This document shows positions 8,889 through 17,304 of a DNA stretch of 64,000 bases, in pieces; the stretch's first letter is position 1; each line of letters begins with the position of its first letter. Source of the stretch: Pseudomonadota bacterium (GTDB taxonomy: Bacteria > Pseudomonadota > Gammaproteobacteria > Acidiferrobacterales > UBA6901); the NCBI GenBank assembly GCA_021783175.1, contig JAJXUF010000007.1:3773-67772 (forward strand), written 5' to 3'. A program made the translations under genes and the position numbers. Under the pieces are notes generated by a model. The model ran no database searches. It saw only the letters and a list, made by a program, of their open reading frames with translations, and had not been told where the DNA came from.

Positions 8889-10157
8889 TCAGTAACCGTA
8901 GTGAGTGACGCCCGTGGTGCTGTTGCGCCGCGGATTGGGTGGTCGGCCGCCGCCGCTGCGCCAAGGCGGTTGACCCTTGCCGTTGCAAAGCTCCAATGCG
9001 CGGCGGTAGTGTTCCAGCGCCTTTTGGTGTTCTCCACGACGGTCTAGCAGTTCGGCAAGTTCCTGGTGCGCCTCCGCCGGACCTCGCAACAGCACCGATT
9101 TCTCAAGATAGTCACGCGCCTGATCCAGCAGCTTATTGCGTCCGGCAAGGCGTCCGAGCGTCAGTAGCAGGGCCGCACTGTCGCTGCGATTTGCAAGCCA
9201 TTCCTCGGCGGTGTCCAGCTGGGCGCCCGGATCGCTGCTTTCGACGCGTCCGTAAAGTTGCACAAGATCTTCGTCCCAAGCCTGATCGATCTCGGTGCGC
9301 AACAGGACCTCGGACTCGTCCGCCGCCCCTTGGGCTATAAGGTGCTGGGCATAAATGGCGACAAGCTCCGGCCTGTGCTGCAGCTTCTGTGGCACTGCAT
9401 TCCATGCTTGCTTGAGCACGCCGCTGGCTCCGCTAGGCAGCGCAAGCATGAGCAGTTGCCGGCGAGCCTCCAGTTCAAAGGCGTCGATCTCCGCAGGTGC
9501 CAGCGCCTTCTTGCGGCGCATTTCCGGAATCAGGTTGGCCAGGCTCTCCCAGTCATTCAGTTCGCGGTAGGTCTGTGCCAGCAGGGCAAGTATGCGCGGG
9601 TGTCCGGGCTCGAGCGTGCGCAGTTGTGACAACGTAGCCAGAGCACGCTCGCTCTGATGTGTCATGATCTGCAGCTGAGCCTGGGCCATGCCGGTTGCAA
9701 CTGCGTGATCAGGCGACGCCTGGTGCCCGAGCGCCAGGTACTCGTCACGTTTTTCCGTTTTGCCCTGCGCTTGGGCAACGAATGCCGCGGCCAGGTAATT
9801 GACAAGCGAGGTTTCGCTGTGGCCAATGTCTGCGAGCAGCTGTTTTTCAGCCTTTTCCCAGTTGCCCTCGATCAAGCTTGTCAGTCCGTGAACGAGTGCT
9901 TCACGCGTGCGGCGCACACGCTGCTCGCGGCGTCGCAGTGCCACGTCGCGCGGAGTATTCCACAGCCGAATCACAGCTCGAGCGAGCACATAGGCGCCAG
10001 CAAAGCCAAGCGCAAGGATCACGGCGAAAACCGTAAGTGGCATCTCGACGGTCCAGGGCGAGCGTGCTATCAGCACGTAACCAGGATCATGCATGACGGC
10101 AAGTGCCAGTGTTATGGCGACGAAGAGCAGTACGATGACAAATATTAGGGGTTTCAT
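8889..10157 (-). CDS. hemY: HemY, TPR membrane protein of the heme operon
   Basis: 422 residues: two N-terminal membrane helices (about 4-22 and 40-62), then TPR-like helical repeats reaching the C-terminus. This is the gammaproteobacterial HemY, not the Bacillus protoporphyrinogen oxidase of the same name. It is the last gene of hemC-hemD-hemX-hemY and overlaps hemX by 4 bp (10154-10157). The C-terminal tail is Gly/Pro/Arg-rich and probably disordered. Its biochemical role is unsettled in the literature; it is thought to scaffold late heme synthesis at the inner membrane. Confidence 0.92.
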   Translation of the reverse strand: MKPLIFVIVLLFVAITLALAVMHDPGYVLIARSPWTVEMPLTVFAVILALGFAGAYVLARAVIRLWNTPRDVALRRREQRVRRTREALVHGLTSLIEGNWEKAEKQLLADIGHSETSLVNYLAAAFVAQAQGKTEKRDEYLALGHQASPDHAVATGMAQAQLQIMTHQSERALATLSQLRTLEPGHPRILALLAQTYRELNDWESLANLIPEMRRKKALAPAEIDAFELEARRQLLMLALPSGASGVLKQAWNAVPQKLQHRPELVAIYAQHLIAQGAADESEVLLRTEIDQAWDEDLVQLYGRVESSDPGAQLDTAEEWLANRSDSAALLLTLGRLAGRNKLLDQARDYLEKSVLLRGPAEAHQELAELLDRRGEHQKALEHYRRALELCNGKGQPPWRSGGGRPPNPRRNSTTGVTHYGY

Positions 10158-11179
10158 GGTTGCGTCTTTGCCCCGCGGATGCGTCGCAGCAGCTCGAGCG
10201 AGCCAGAGATGTCAGGCAATCTGCCGCGAAACTGGGATTTGAGCATCTGGTCGAGTTCCTGCTGTACGGCTTTGACCGGAGCAGCTGAGCTGTCGTAATA
10301 GGTCTTGAGCCAGCCGCTCGCCGCGCTCAGATCCTGGTCGAAAACCGGGGCATTACCCTGCAACAGCGATGTCTGCGCATTGTAAAGCATGAGGCGCAGA
10401 TTCTGACGCAGGAAGTACGCCTGGTCGGGCGGTAGCAGCGGCCGGCTTACCGCGCCGGTGCGGCGAATGCGGATGAGCCCGATCAGATCCTGCCACATCA
10501 TCTGCAGTTGCGATCCGCTCTGGGCCGCCGGTGGCTTGGCCGGCGCAGTCGCCGGGCGGACGTCGGGAGCCAGCGGCAGCTGGTCAACGCGTTGAGCGAT
10601 GTCTCCCAGGCGCAAAGCCATACCCGACACATCGACGCTGCCGAGCGATTCGAGTGTACCGATTTCATGGACTAGCGCACGCCGCACCGGCAAATAGCGT
10701 GGGTCGGCGAGCTGCTGTAACTCCTCATCGGCGGCGCGCAAGGCAGCAAGAGCCAGATTGACGTCATGCGAAAGCTGTAGCCGGTTATTGGCAATTAGCA
10801 GCAGTTGCTCGGTTTCCGAGAGCAGCCACTGCCGGCGACCCTTTCCGAACTCGCTCGACACCTTGTTCATCGCGGCCTTAAGCGTGTCCTGAGTTTCCTT
10901 GAGCGCGTTCAATTGCTGATTTATCGCGGTCAGGCTGTCGTGCGTCTTTGCGCTTTCGTCCTCAAGTTTATCCAGGCGGCTGAACATGTCTGCACGGTAA
11001 AGCCCGCGCTTCTGGATAAAAGTGTAGCTGAGGTAGGCGCTCGCCAGCAGAGCCACAATCGACAGGATCAGGGCGAGTCCGCTTGAGACGGACACGGCCC
11101 GACTGCGACGAGGAGCGCCGGACGCCGCCGCCTGGGTTGGCGTTGTTGCGCCATTCTGGGGTTCTTGGTCTTTATTCAT
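10154..11179 (-). CDS. hemX: HemX, putative uroporphyrinogen-III C-methyltransferase-like membrane protein
   Basis: 341 residues. A polar N-terminus leads into one membrane helix (about 30-52), a coiled-coil stretch (about 65-110, rich in Leu, Lys, Glu and Gln) and a helical domain with WLLSETEQLLLIANNRLQL, typical of HemX. Although annotated in databases as a uroporphyrinogen methyltransferase, it has no SAM-binding motif of that enzyme. It sits 83 bp after hemD and overlaps hemY, matching the usual order. It probably acts with HemY at the membrane. Confidence 0.92.
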   Translation of the reverse strand: MNKDQEPQNGATTPTQAAASGAPRRSRAVSVSSGLALILSIVALLASAYLSYTFIQKRGLYRADMFSRLDKLEDESAKTHDSLTAINQQLNALKETQDTLKAAMNKVSSEFGKGRRQWLLSETEQLLLIANNRLQLSHDVNLALAALRAADEELQQLADPRYLPVRRALVHEIGTLESLGSVDVSGMALRLGDIAQRVDQLPLAPDVRPATAPAKPPAAQSGSQLQMMWQDLIGLIRIRRTGAVSRPLLPPDQAYFLRQNLRLMLYNAQTSLLQGNAPVFDQDLSAASGWLKTYYDSSAAPVKAVQQELDQMLKSQFRGRLPDISGSLELLRRIRGAKTQP

Positions 11180-11262
11180 CGTGGTCCATCGGCTGTAGGT
11201 TCGACATGACCGCTGCTCCCTAAATGCGTGAGAGACAAAATGGCGGAGTTAATTACCCGCGA

Positions 11263-12090
11263 TTATAGGGATTTTTGCGCTGCCCGCCATGCCCTTATGG
11301 TTTTGACGATGGCCTCATCGCTGGCTTCTGGCGCAATCAGGGGCTCACCCTTGAATCCCAGCTCGCGGCAGGTCGCGACCATGCGATCGCTTATAACCAC
11401 AATCGGCGTTTTCACGAGCCACTGCTGGCCCAATTTGCCGACAAGATCGTACAGATTGCGCAGCGACTGGACACTGGTTACCGTCACGACGTCGATGCCG
11501 CCGCGTGCCCAGCGACGCAGCAGTGCCGTAGTGTCGACCTGTGGTTTTCCGCGCCGGTAACACTCGGCATATTCGACGCTTGCCCCGCGGTGTTGCAAGG
11601 TTTCGCCCAAAACTTCACGTCCGCCGTCGCCACGAAAGATCACTATGCGTTGGCCGGCGATGTCAGCAAGTGCCGGGAGATCCAGCAGTGCCTCGCTATC
11701 AAACCGGCCGGTTGGGGCGATGACGTCTTCCTGGCCAAAATGTTTCAGTTCGCGCGCTGAGCCGCGGCCGACACAGGCAAGTTTCAGGCGCGCTGGAAGC
11801 GGGCGTCGCGAACGGATGACATTCATTGCCTTGTTCACGGCATTGGGGCTGATGAAGATGGCCATGTCAAATTCATCCAGCCTGTCAACTATGCGCTGCA
11901 GGGCTGCGCTGTCGACCGGGTCGAGAATCTCGAGCACCGGAAAGCGCACCGCCTCACCGCCTGCCAACTCAATGAGAGCCGCCAGCGATTCCGCCTGAGC
12001 CGCCGGCCGCGTGACCAGCACTGCAGTATTTTCCAGCCCCCGTTCCTCAGGCACGGCCATATACGCGGTCAAGTATGGCGCGTGCGCCAC
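11263..12090 (-). CDS. hemD: Uroporphyrinogen-III synthase
   Basis: Closes hydroxymethylbilane with inversion of ring D to give uroporphyrinogen III. The core begins around [17 protein letters not shown] and carries the conserved [11 protein letters not shown] and later [12 protein letters not shown] segments in the two-domain fold; overall conservation is low, as usual for HemD. The longest frame (275 residues) starts at 12090 and overlaps hemC by 44 bp. An ATG at 12058-12060 (MAVPEERG) would cut the overlap to 14 bp and is an equally good start. It lies directly downstream of hemC, supporting the call. Confidence 0.93.
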   Translation of the reverse strand: MAHAPYLTAYMAVPEERGLENTAVLVTRPAAQAESLAALIELAGGEAVRFPVLEILDPVDSAALQRIVDRLDEFDMAIFISPNAVNKAMNVIRSRRPLPARLKLACVGRGSARELKHFGQEDVIAPTGRFDSEALLDLPALADIAGQRIVIFRGDGGREVLGETLQHRGASVEYAECYRRGKPQVDTTALLRRWARGGIDVVTVTSVQSLRNLYDLVGKLGQQWLVKTPIVVISDRMVATCRELGFKGEPLIAPEASDEAIVKTIRAWRAAQKSL

Positions 12091-12973
12091 GGCCTAGCAG
12101 GTCCTGTGCCAACGCGATACCCAGATCTTCCGCCTGTTTGCCGGGCCCGCGGATCTCTCCACGTACAATATGACTGCCGTCCGGCGCACCTACCAGGCCG
12201 CGCAAATGCAGCATTTCACCGTCAAGCTCCGCGTAGGCTCCGATGGGTACCTGGCAGCCGCCCTCAAGGTGCGCGTTCATCGCGCGTTCTGCCCGTACGC
12301 GCACTGTGGTAGGCGCGTGATTGAGCGCCGAAATGAGCTCATTGATTTTCTGATCGTCGCGTCGACATTCAATGCAGACGGCGCCCTGCCCGACGGCCGG
12401 CAGGCTGACGGATGGGTCCAGGCAGGCGCGGATGCGATCGGCAAATCCCAGCCGCTTAAGTCCTGCCGCCGCAAGGATTACTGCGTCGAATTCTCCGGCA
12501 TCGAGTTTTGCTAGACGCGAATTGACGTTGCCGCGCAGATCCAGGACCTGCAGCTGCGGGTAGGCGGCGCGCAGTTGGCACTGGCGTCGTAGACTGGAGG
12601 TTCCGATGCGTGCTCCCGCGGGCAGCGCCGACAACGCGGAATAATGCGGGGAAACGAAGGCATCGCGCGGGTCTTCACGTTCGCAGATAACCGGTATATG
12701 CAGGCCTGCGGGAAGCGTCACGGTTACGTCCTTGAGGGAATGAACTGCAAGGTCGATGCGTCTATCCAATAGGCCCTGTTCCAGTTCCTTAACAAAAAGG
12801 CCTTTCCCCCCGACTTTGGCCAACGGGGTATCAAGTATCCTGTCGCCTTGTGTGGTCATTTTGACCAGCTCAATTTCAAGGTCGGGACGTAGCGCCAGCA
12901 ATCGTGCCCTGACATGTTCGGCCTGCCACAGGGCAAGCAGGCTTTTTCGAGTGCCAATGCGTACGGTTTTCAT
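12047..12973 (-). CDS. hemC: Porphobilinogen deaminase (hydroxymethylbilane synthase)
   Basis: 308 residues. Condenses four porphobilinogens into hydroxymethylbilane. Catalytic Asp82 is in the SLKDV motif, the dipyrromethane cofactor is attached to Cys240 in [11 protein letters not shown], and the substrate-binding arginines occur in IGTSSLRRQ and LRGNVNSRL. Length and motifs are standard. It is first in the hem gene group and its start is only about 30 bp from the divergent thioredoxin-like gene if that gene uses its upstream start, so the two probably share a short promoter region. Confidence 0.98.
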   Translation of the reverse strand: MKTVRIGTRKSLLALWQAEHVRARLLALRPDLEIELVKMTTQGDRILDTPLAKVGGKGLFVKELEQGLLDRRIDLAVHSLKDVTVTLPAGLHIPVICEREDPRDAFVSPHYSALSALPAGARIGTSSLRRQCQLRAAYPQLQVLDLRGNVNSRLAKLDAGEFDAVILAAAGLKRLGFADRIRACLDPSVSLPAVGQGAVCIECRRDDQKINELISALNHAPTTVRVRAERAMNAHLEGGCQVPIGAYAELDGEMLHLRGLVGAPDGSHIVRGEIRGPGKQAEDLGIALAQDLLGRGARAILDRVYGRA

Positions 12974-13004
12974 GCAGCGGGGTCAACTAAAAGGTATGAG
13001 AAGG

Positions 13005-13673
13005 ATGAATTCAGAATTCGGTTACGACGCTAATCCTAAAGCAATTCGCGCCGGGATTCATCCCGAAAGAAGGGCTGCGCGCGCATTTGCGTCTGGGAAA
13101 GCGAAAGTTTCGATGTTTCTGTGCCTGATCGCTGCTTTCTTTTCCACCACCACGCTTGCCGGCGGTTTGCCGCAAGCGAAGGATTTGCGGGCGGACGCGT
13201 TGCGCGCCGAGCGCGGTCACGTTCCGGTCATGCTCTTCTTTTCCGCGACCACTTGCTCCTATTGCAAAGAGGTGGAAGAACTCTACCTCATGCCGATGTA
13301 CGCCGATGCCAGCCAGCGCAGCAAGGTTATCATCCGTCAGGTGCAAATCGACAGCGGCGTCAAGTTGCGGGATTTTTCCGGCCGGATGATCGACGCCGCA
13401 AAACTTGCCCAGCACTACGGTGTGACACTTACTCCGACCATCAAGCTTGTTGATGCCAGTGGGCGTGAGCTGGTTCCGGCACTGGTGGGTCTAAGCAGCC
13501 CCGACTTTTACGGCGATTATCTCGACACAGCGATCTCTCAAGCTGGCGTCAAGATGCGGCAAGGCAGCACGCGTCACTCTGCACGCCGAGCGCAACGCCA
13601 TTCGCCAGGGGAATCCGCTTCGGTCACTAATGCCGCGCCCAGCGTCTCACCGACGCGGCGTGGCGCCGGCTGA
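13005..13673 (+). CDS. Periplasmic thioredoxin-like protein
   Basis: About 222 residues from the ATG at 13005 (AAAGG ten bases upstream); alternatives are ATG 12996 and ATG 13113. A hydrophobic segment MFLCLIAAFFSTTTLAGG (from residue 37) looks like a signal peptide core, so the true start may be 13113. The mature part has a thioredoxin fold with redox motif CSYC (84-87) and the cis-proline loop TLTPTIKL. This fits SoxW/DsbE-like thiol reductases. The gene sits on the opposite strand between algR and hemC, and its 3' end overlaps the algR 3' end by 47 bp. The Ser/Arg-rich tail is encoded by that overlap. Confidence 0.75.
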   Translation: MNSEFGYDANPKAIRAGIHPERRAARAFASGKAKVSMFLCLIAAFFSTTTLAGGLPQAKDLRADALRAERGHVPVMLFFSATTCSYCKEVEELYLMPMYADASQRSKVIIRQVQIDSGVKLRDFSGRMIDAAKLAQHYGVTLTPTIKLVDASGRELVPALVGLSSPDFYGDYLDTAISQAGVKMRQGSTRHSARRAQRHSPGESASVTNAAPSVSPTRRGAG

Positions 13674-14361
13674 CGTCGAGCCTCTTATCGAGTCCCTTTA
13701 GGCTTACCTGCCAGGTGCCGGCCGGACTCTTTTCAATCCCCTTGATATAGCTGGTGGCGACGAGCGCATTGCGGTGGATGCGCAGAAATGCCTTTTCGCC
13801 GAATTCCTTTTCCAGATTTACCAGCGAATCCTCAATCAGGTGCTCTTCTGCAGGTGTGCGTACGGTGACGTACTTGCTGTCAGCCATGAAGTAGAGAATG
13901 TCCTGGACCGGAACAAGACGGATATTGCCGCGCAGGTGAACGCTGATATGGGTGCGTGCGCTAGGTTGTTCCTGTGCCTGATTGATATCCTGCAATTGCT
14001 TGAGCGTCAGTTTATGCGCCTTTTCGAGCGCACCGGCCAGCCGATCCTTGCGGATAGGTTTGAGCAGGTAATCGACCGCATTCACTTCAAATGCATGCAG
14101 CGCATGCTGGTCGTACGCTGTAGTGAAGATCACGCTTGGCGGATTTTCCATGCCCATCAAGTGCATTGCTGCCTCAAGTCCATCCATTCCCGGCATGCGG
14201 ATGTCCATGAGCACGACATCGGGATTGAGCTCGGTTGTCCGCTCCACCGCCTCATTGCCGTTCATGGCCTCGCCGACGATGGTATGTCCGCCGATTTCGT
14301 TGAGCAGCTCGCGCAGGCGGTCTCGCGCAAGTTTTTCATCGTCAACTATCAGCACCCTCAT
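13627..14361 (-). CDS. algR: LytTR-type response regulator (AlgR family)
   Basis: 244 residues. Receiver domain with acidic pocket D7/D8, phosphoacceptor D53 in VLMDIRMPG, and LLKPI near residue 102. A LytTR DNA-binding domain follows (about 138-240) with the typical FLRIHRNALV segment. In Pseudomonas, AlgR controls alginate, type IV pili and virulence genes and lies beside algZ (fimS), hemC and argH, as here. It overlaps the downstream-type kinase gene by 4 bp (14358-14361), so it is the last gene of a kinase-kinase-regulator operon. Regulated targets in this organism cannot be read from the window. Confidence 0.95.
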   Translation of the reverse strand: MRVLIVDDEKLARDRLRELLNEIGGHTIVGEAMNGNEAVERTTELNPDVVLMDIRMPGMDGLEAAMHLMGMENPPSVIFTTAYDQHALHAFEVNAVDYLLKPIRKDRLAGALEKAHKLTLKQLQDINQAQEQPSARTHISVHLRGNIRLVPVQDILYFMADSKYVTVRTPAEEHLIEDSLVNLEKEFGEKAFLRIHRNALVATSYIKGIEKSPAGTWQVSLKGLDKRLDVSRRHAASVRRWARH

Positions 14362-15530
14362 AAATTGTCTCCACGTGTCGGCAAGGTAACGGCCACCATA
14401 AGCCGATCCTCGCCATTTGCCACTTCCATCCTGGCGGACTTGCCGTAATGGCTTTCAAGCCGCAAGCGTAAGTCATTGAGCGTGCTTTCGTCCTGTCCGT
14501 GGGTCGGCCGCGATCTACCGCGCGGCAAGGGGCTGCTGACCATGATGTTGATGGTCTCGCTTTCCTCCCACAATCTCAGACCGATGCTTCCGCCTTCTGC
14601 CAGCGGCTCGATTCCGCATTGGATTGCGTGCTCCAGCAACGGCTGCAAGGTCAGCACAGGTATCACTGCCTTGCGCGGAAACTTGCCCACGTCCCAGTCG
14701 ACTTTTAGGCGGTTATCGAGACGCAGGCTTTCAATATCGAGGTACTTCTGGGCAATCACGATCTCGTTCTTGATGGGCACCAGGTTTTCGCCGTCAGCGA
14801 TCATGGTACGGAAGATGTCTGCCATGTTTTCGATAGCCGATTCCGCTTGAGACGGTGCACTTCGCGTAAGACTGGCGATCACGTTCATCGTATTGAACAG
14901 AAAATGAGGGCGGATACGCGAACGGAGCGCCTGCACCTTGGCGCGCGCCTCCGACAGCGTGCGCTGCTTGAGCCGGTGGCGCGCCAGAAAGTATCGCAGC
15001 GCCAGGGCATTGACGATGGCCGCGATGGTGAGATTCTGGACATGAAAGTAGGCGTTCCATTCCGGGCTTGGTGATCCCGTGAGGTGGACGAGCCACAGTA
15101 CCCAAAGGGTAGCCTCTCCTACCAGCCAAGTCACACAAAGCAGCATAAGATAGGCCATGACAAGTGCTCGCAGTTCGGGCAGCCTGTTCAGGTACTTACG
15201 CGACAGACAAAGCGCGCCTGCGCTGGCCAGTGCGATCCACTGGATGAACAGCGATATCATTAGCAGCTTGGAAAACCGGTTTTGACCAATCGGTAGCTGC
15301 GGACTGACGATAGAAATTACCATCGCAAGAATCTCGGCAATGACCACGACATTGAATACTGTCCAGCCATTGCAGAAATTTGGCAGGAAACCGGCATCCT
15401 GCCCATCGTCGATATCGACGCCGCCTGCGTTCATGCGACGAACCAGCATCTGCTCCAGGCGATCGATGCCGGCGCGAACCCTGTGTGCGATGCCAACTAA
15501 CCTGCCGTTGCCGTTGTTTTTGCTTTCCAT
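14358..15530 (-). CDS. AlgZ/LytS-type sensor kinase with degenerate ATP-binding site
   Basis: 390 residues: five to six membrane segments (about 58-185), a short coiled linker, then a His_kinase domain with phosphoacceptor H209 in RIRPHFLFN. The ATPase part departs from the active form. The N-box reads LLEHAIQCGIE, with His301 where the neighbour has Asn263; the next conserved SNP is SSP; and the glycine-rich GKGNK loop is replaced by THGQDES. It may be a pseudokinase or phosphatase-only partner. P. aeruginosa FimS is also described as atypical. It begins 3 bp after the stop of the second kinase gene and overlaps algR. Confidence 0.9.
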   Translation of the reverse strand: MESKNNGNGRLVGIAHRVRAGIDRLEQMLVRRMNAGGVDIDDGQDAGFLPNFCNGWTVFNVVVIAEILAMVISIVSPQLPIGQNRFSKLLMISLFIQWIALASAGALCLSRKYLNRLPELRALVMAYLMLLCVTWLVGEATLWVLWLVHLTGSPSPEWNAYFHVQNLTIAAIVNALALRYFLARHRLKQRTLSEARAKVQALRSRIRPHFLFNTMNVIASLTRSAPSQAESAIENMADIFRTMIADGENLVPIKNEIVIAQKYLDIESLRLDNRLKVDWDVGKFPRKAVIPVLTLQPLLEHAIQCGIEPLAEGGSIGLRLWEESETINIMVSSPLPRGRSRPTHGQDESTLNDLRLRLESHYGKSARMEVANGEDRLMVAVTLPTRGDNL

Positions 15531-15533
15531 CGG

Positions 15534-16586
15534 CTAGCCCCGGACGATCGGCATCTTAAGTTTCACGTGATACTGCTTGCCTTCTTCGAAGGTCTGCATC
15601 GTCGCGGCGTTACCAAAGTGGGTGCTGAGACGCTGACGGATGTTGTCCTGGGCGATCTTGTTGCCCTTGCCGGACCGATTGCTCGGTGTTTCGGGCAACG
15701 GATTGCTTATTAGGACGTTGAGGTGTTCGCCTTCCGCCCAAAGTTCGATTTTGAGGGTGCCGCCATTGAAGCGCGGTTCGATGCCGTGATAGATGGCGTT
15801 CTCCAGCAAAGGCTGCAAGGTAAGGGCCGGAATTAGCGCGCTGCGCGGAACGTTGCTCACATTCCACGTAATGCGCAGGCGGTCGCCAAGACGCAACTTT
15901 TCGATTTCCAAATATTGGCGCGAAATCTCGCGCTCGGCGGAAATGGGTACCAAGTTTCGCGCGTCGGCCAGCAGCACGCGAAACAGATCTGCCAGATCCT
16001 GCAAGGCGGTCTCGGCGCGAGCCGGATCACTGCGCATGAGACTCGCCACGCTGTTCATGCTGTTGAAAAGGAAATGCGGGCGTATTCTCGACTGCAAGGC
16101 CTGCATGCGCGATTCCTGTTCGGACCTCGCGTCAGCTTCGGCACGATGTGACACGATCAGGTAGCGTAGCCCGAGCGCGCTAATGATCGCGCCGATAAGC
16201 AAGGTTCGAACGAGCAGGGCCAGATGCCATTCAGGCCAGCGTTCGCTGGTCAGTCCGAGATCGTAGAGCGCGAAAATGACAAGTTCCGTTCCCAGGGCAA
16301 TGGCCCCGAGCAGCAGCAGGAACACCAGACTAGACCCCGTCGCGAGTGACAGTCTGCGAAAGAGAGGCTGCGTCACCTTGAGTACGATAACGCTGACGAA
16401 GGAAATCATGAGGGCGAAGGCCGCAAGCAGGTTGAGGTCCTGCCATGCTTTTTCGTCAAACACGTCATTGCGGCCAATGGTAATTATCACTGCGATGGTC
16501 AGCGCCAGGAATATAATTCGCAGGGCGTTGCTGAATGACGCAAAATCCGGCAGGAAATCCTGGCTGGGAAGTTTTGACTTAATCAT
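15534..16586 (-). CDS. algZ: AlgZ/LytS-type sensor histidine kinase, canonical copy
   Basis: 350 residues with four to five membrane helices (about 20-146) and no large periplasmic domain. The kinase core has H171 in RIRPHFLFN, an intact N-box LLENAIYHGIE (N263), LISNPLP and a GKGNKIAQDNIRQRL loop (306-320), all as expected for an active kinase. It is the first gene of the operon and paralogous to the next gene, with which it shares the RIRPHFLFNxMN block, so the pair looks like an old tandem duplication. AlgR is the likely phosphorylation target. Confidence 0.92.
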   Translation of the reverse strand: MIKSKLPSQDFLPDFASFSNALRIIFLALTIAVIITIGRNDVFDEKAWQDLNLLAAFALMISFVSVIVLKVTQPLFRRLSLATGSSLVFLLLLGAIALGTELVIFALYDLGLTSERWPEWHLALLVRTLLIGAIISALGLRYLIVSHRAEADARSEQESRMQALQSRIRPHFLFNSMNSVASLMRSDPARAETALQDLADLFRVLLADARNLVPISAEREISRQYLEIEKLRLGDRLRITWNVSNVPRSALIPALTLQPLLENAIYHGIEPRFNGGTLKIELWAEGEHLNVLISNPLPETPSNRSGKGNKIAQDNIRQRLSTHFGNAATMQTFEEGKQYHVKLKMPIVRG

Positions 16587-17028
16587 GGCCTGTGAGCCGC
16601 CGGAATAGATTGTGCTGGTTCATTGAAGTGCGGTCAGGAGCAATGGCCACCCGGGGTTGCCGCTCCGCGATCTTTGTTCTGCAGGGAAAATACCACGCGC
16701 CTGCCATGCGCCACTGGCCTGCGCAAGCGCAGGAATCCTGAATGAAGTCCTTCGGGTAAATCCGCCTTGATCTTTGCGAGTTCATGCCTATCAAACCAGC
16801 ATGGTTCTGGACAGCGTGTTGCCTGGAGATTCATTACCGCTGCTATCGTAGTTGCCGCTGGTGCGCCAGATTTAACCCCAAAAATCTGCATGTAATGCAG
16901 GAATAGTACCTTATATTGTCCTGTTTTTGTGCATGGAAAAAAAGTATATTCGCTGGCGGGGATTGCAGCCCCGTGCGGGTTGTCGGCAGATACTGCGAGC
17001 AGGATGCTATCCAGGTGCGCGAATTGGC
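16587..17028. other. Intergenic region upstream of the sensor kinase operon
   Basis: No confident gene. A minus-strand frame at 16634-17077 ends with a stretch (RCPEPCWFDRHELAKI) that faintly recalls half of a TFIIB-type zinc finger, but its codon third positions are mixed and it crosses the terminator at 17029-17057. The region probably holds the promoter of the kinase-algR operon, since the terminator upstream separates it from the structured RNA candidate. Confidence 0.4.
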
Positions 17029-17057
17029 AAAAAAAAGCCCCCGTCTTGGACGGGGGC
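17029..17057 (-). terminator. Strong intrinsic terminator on the minus strand
   Basis: Nine-base-pair stem GCCCCCGTC/GACGGGGGC with a three-base loop, followed on the minus strand by eight consecutive T residues (A run at 17029-17036 on the plus strand). It can only serve transcripts coming leftward from about 17060-17280, where no protein gene is present. That implies a small RNA or attenuated leader. Confidence 0.85.
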
Positions 17058-17264
17058 CTGAACACCTGGTTCGGCATTCGGGGTGGGGGTGCACAAAGGA
17101 GAGTCCGAACCAGGAAATGCGCTTGCGAATCTGCGACTCATTCAATTTGACATATGTTTAAGTTAGCCGAGAATCCTCGGCGGTAACAGTACATTACCGA
17201 CAGTCGGGCTCCGGTCACGGATAAGCGGATGCCCTGTAACCACGCGGCGCACGGCCGCCAATAT
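17029..17264 (-). ncRNA. Candidate structured small RNA between algZ and argH
   Basis: Read on the minus strand, this stretch contains five hairpins in series with no good reading frame: GCGGC/GCCGC (17244-17258), CGGTAA/TTACCG (17181-17199), GCCGAG/CTCGGC (17166-17181), a perfect 10-bp stem CCTGGTTCGG/CCGAACCAGG (17065-17074 with 17105-17114), and a strong intrinsic terminator at 17029-17057. A TATAAT box on the same strand lies at 17271-17276, giving an RNA of roughly 235 nt. Three GGA triplets occur, one in a hairpin, which would suit a Csr/Rsm-type sponge but is not proof. It could instead be a long leader that is attenuated before the kinase operon. No known RNA family was recognised. 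Confidence 0.5.
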
Positions 17265-17270
17265 GTTTAA

Positions 17271-17276
17271 ATTATA
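17271..17276 (-). promoter_or_regulatory. Candidate sigma-70 -10 box for the minus-strand RNA
   Basis: A perfect TATAAT is read on the minus strand. Upstream candidates for the -35 are TTGTAA with a 15-bp spacer or GTTGTA with 16 bp, both imperfect. Transcription would start near 17264 and end at the terminator around 17029. The same interval must also carry the plus-strand argH promoter, so the two transcripts diverge from one short region. Confidence 0.45.
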
Positions 17277-17304
17277 GCCAAAACGACTCGATTACAACGC
17301 ATAC

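Noticed and set aside
16634..17077. Minus-strand frame with a faint zinc-finger-like end (RCPEPCWFDRHELAKI)
   Set aside because: Third-codon bias is weak, the frame crosses the strong terminator, and only one half of a zinc motif is present.
17075..17100. Shared 16-mer (CCTTTGTGCACCCCCA) between the structured RNA and the Hsp20 leader
   Set aside because: About one such match is expected by chance in 64 kb on both strands; no functional link is needed.
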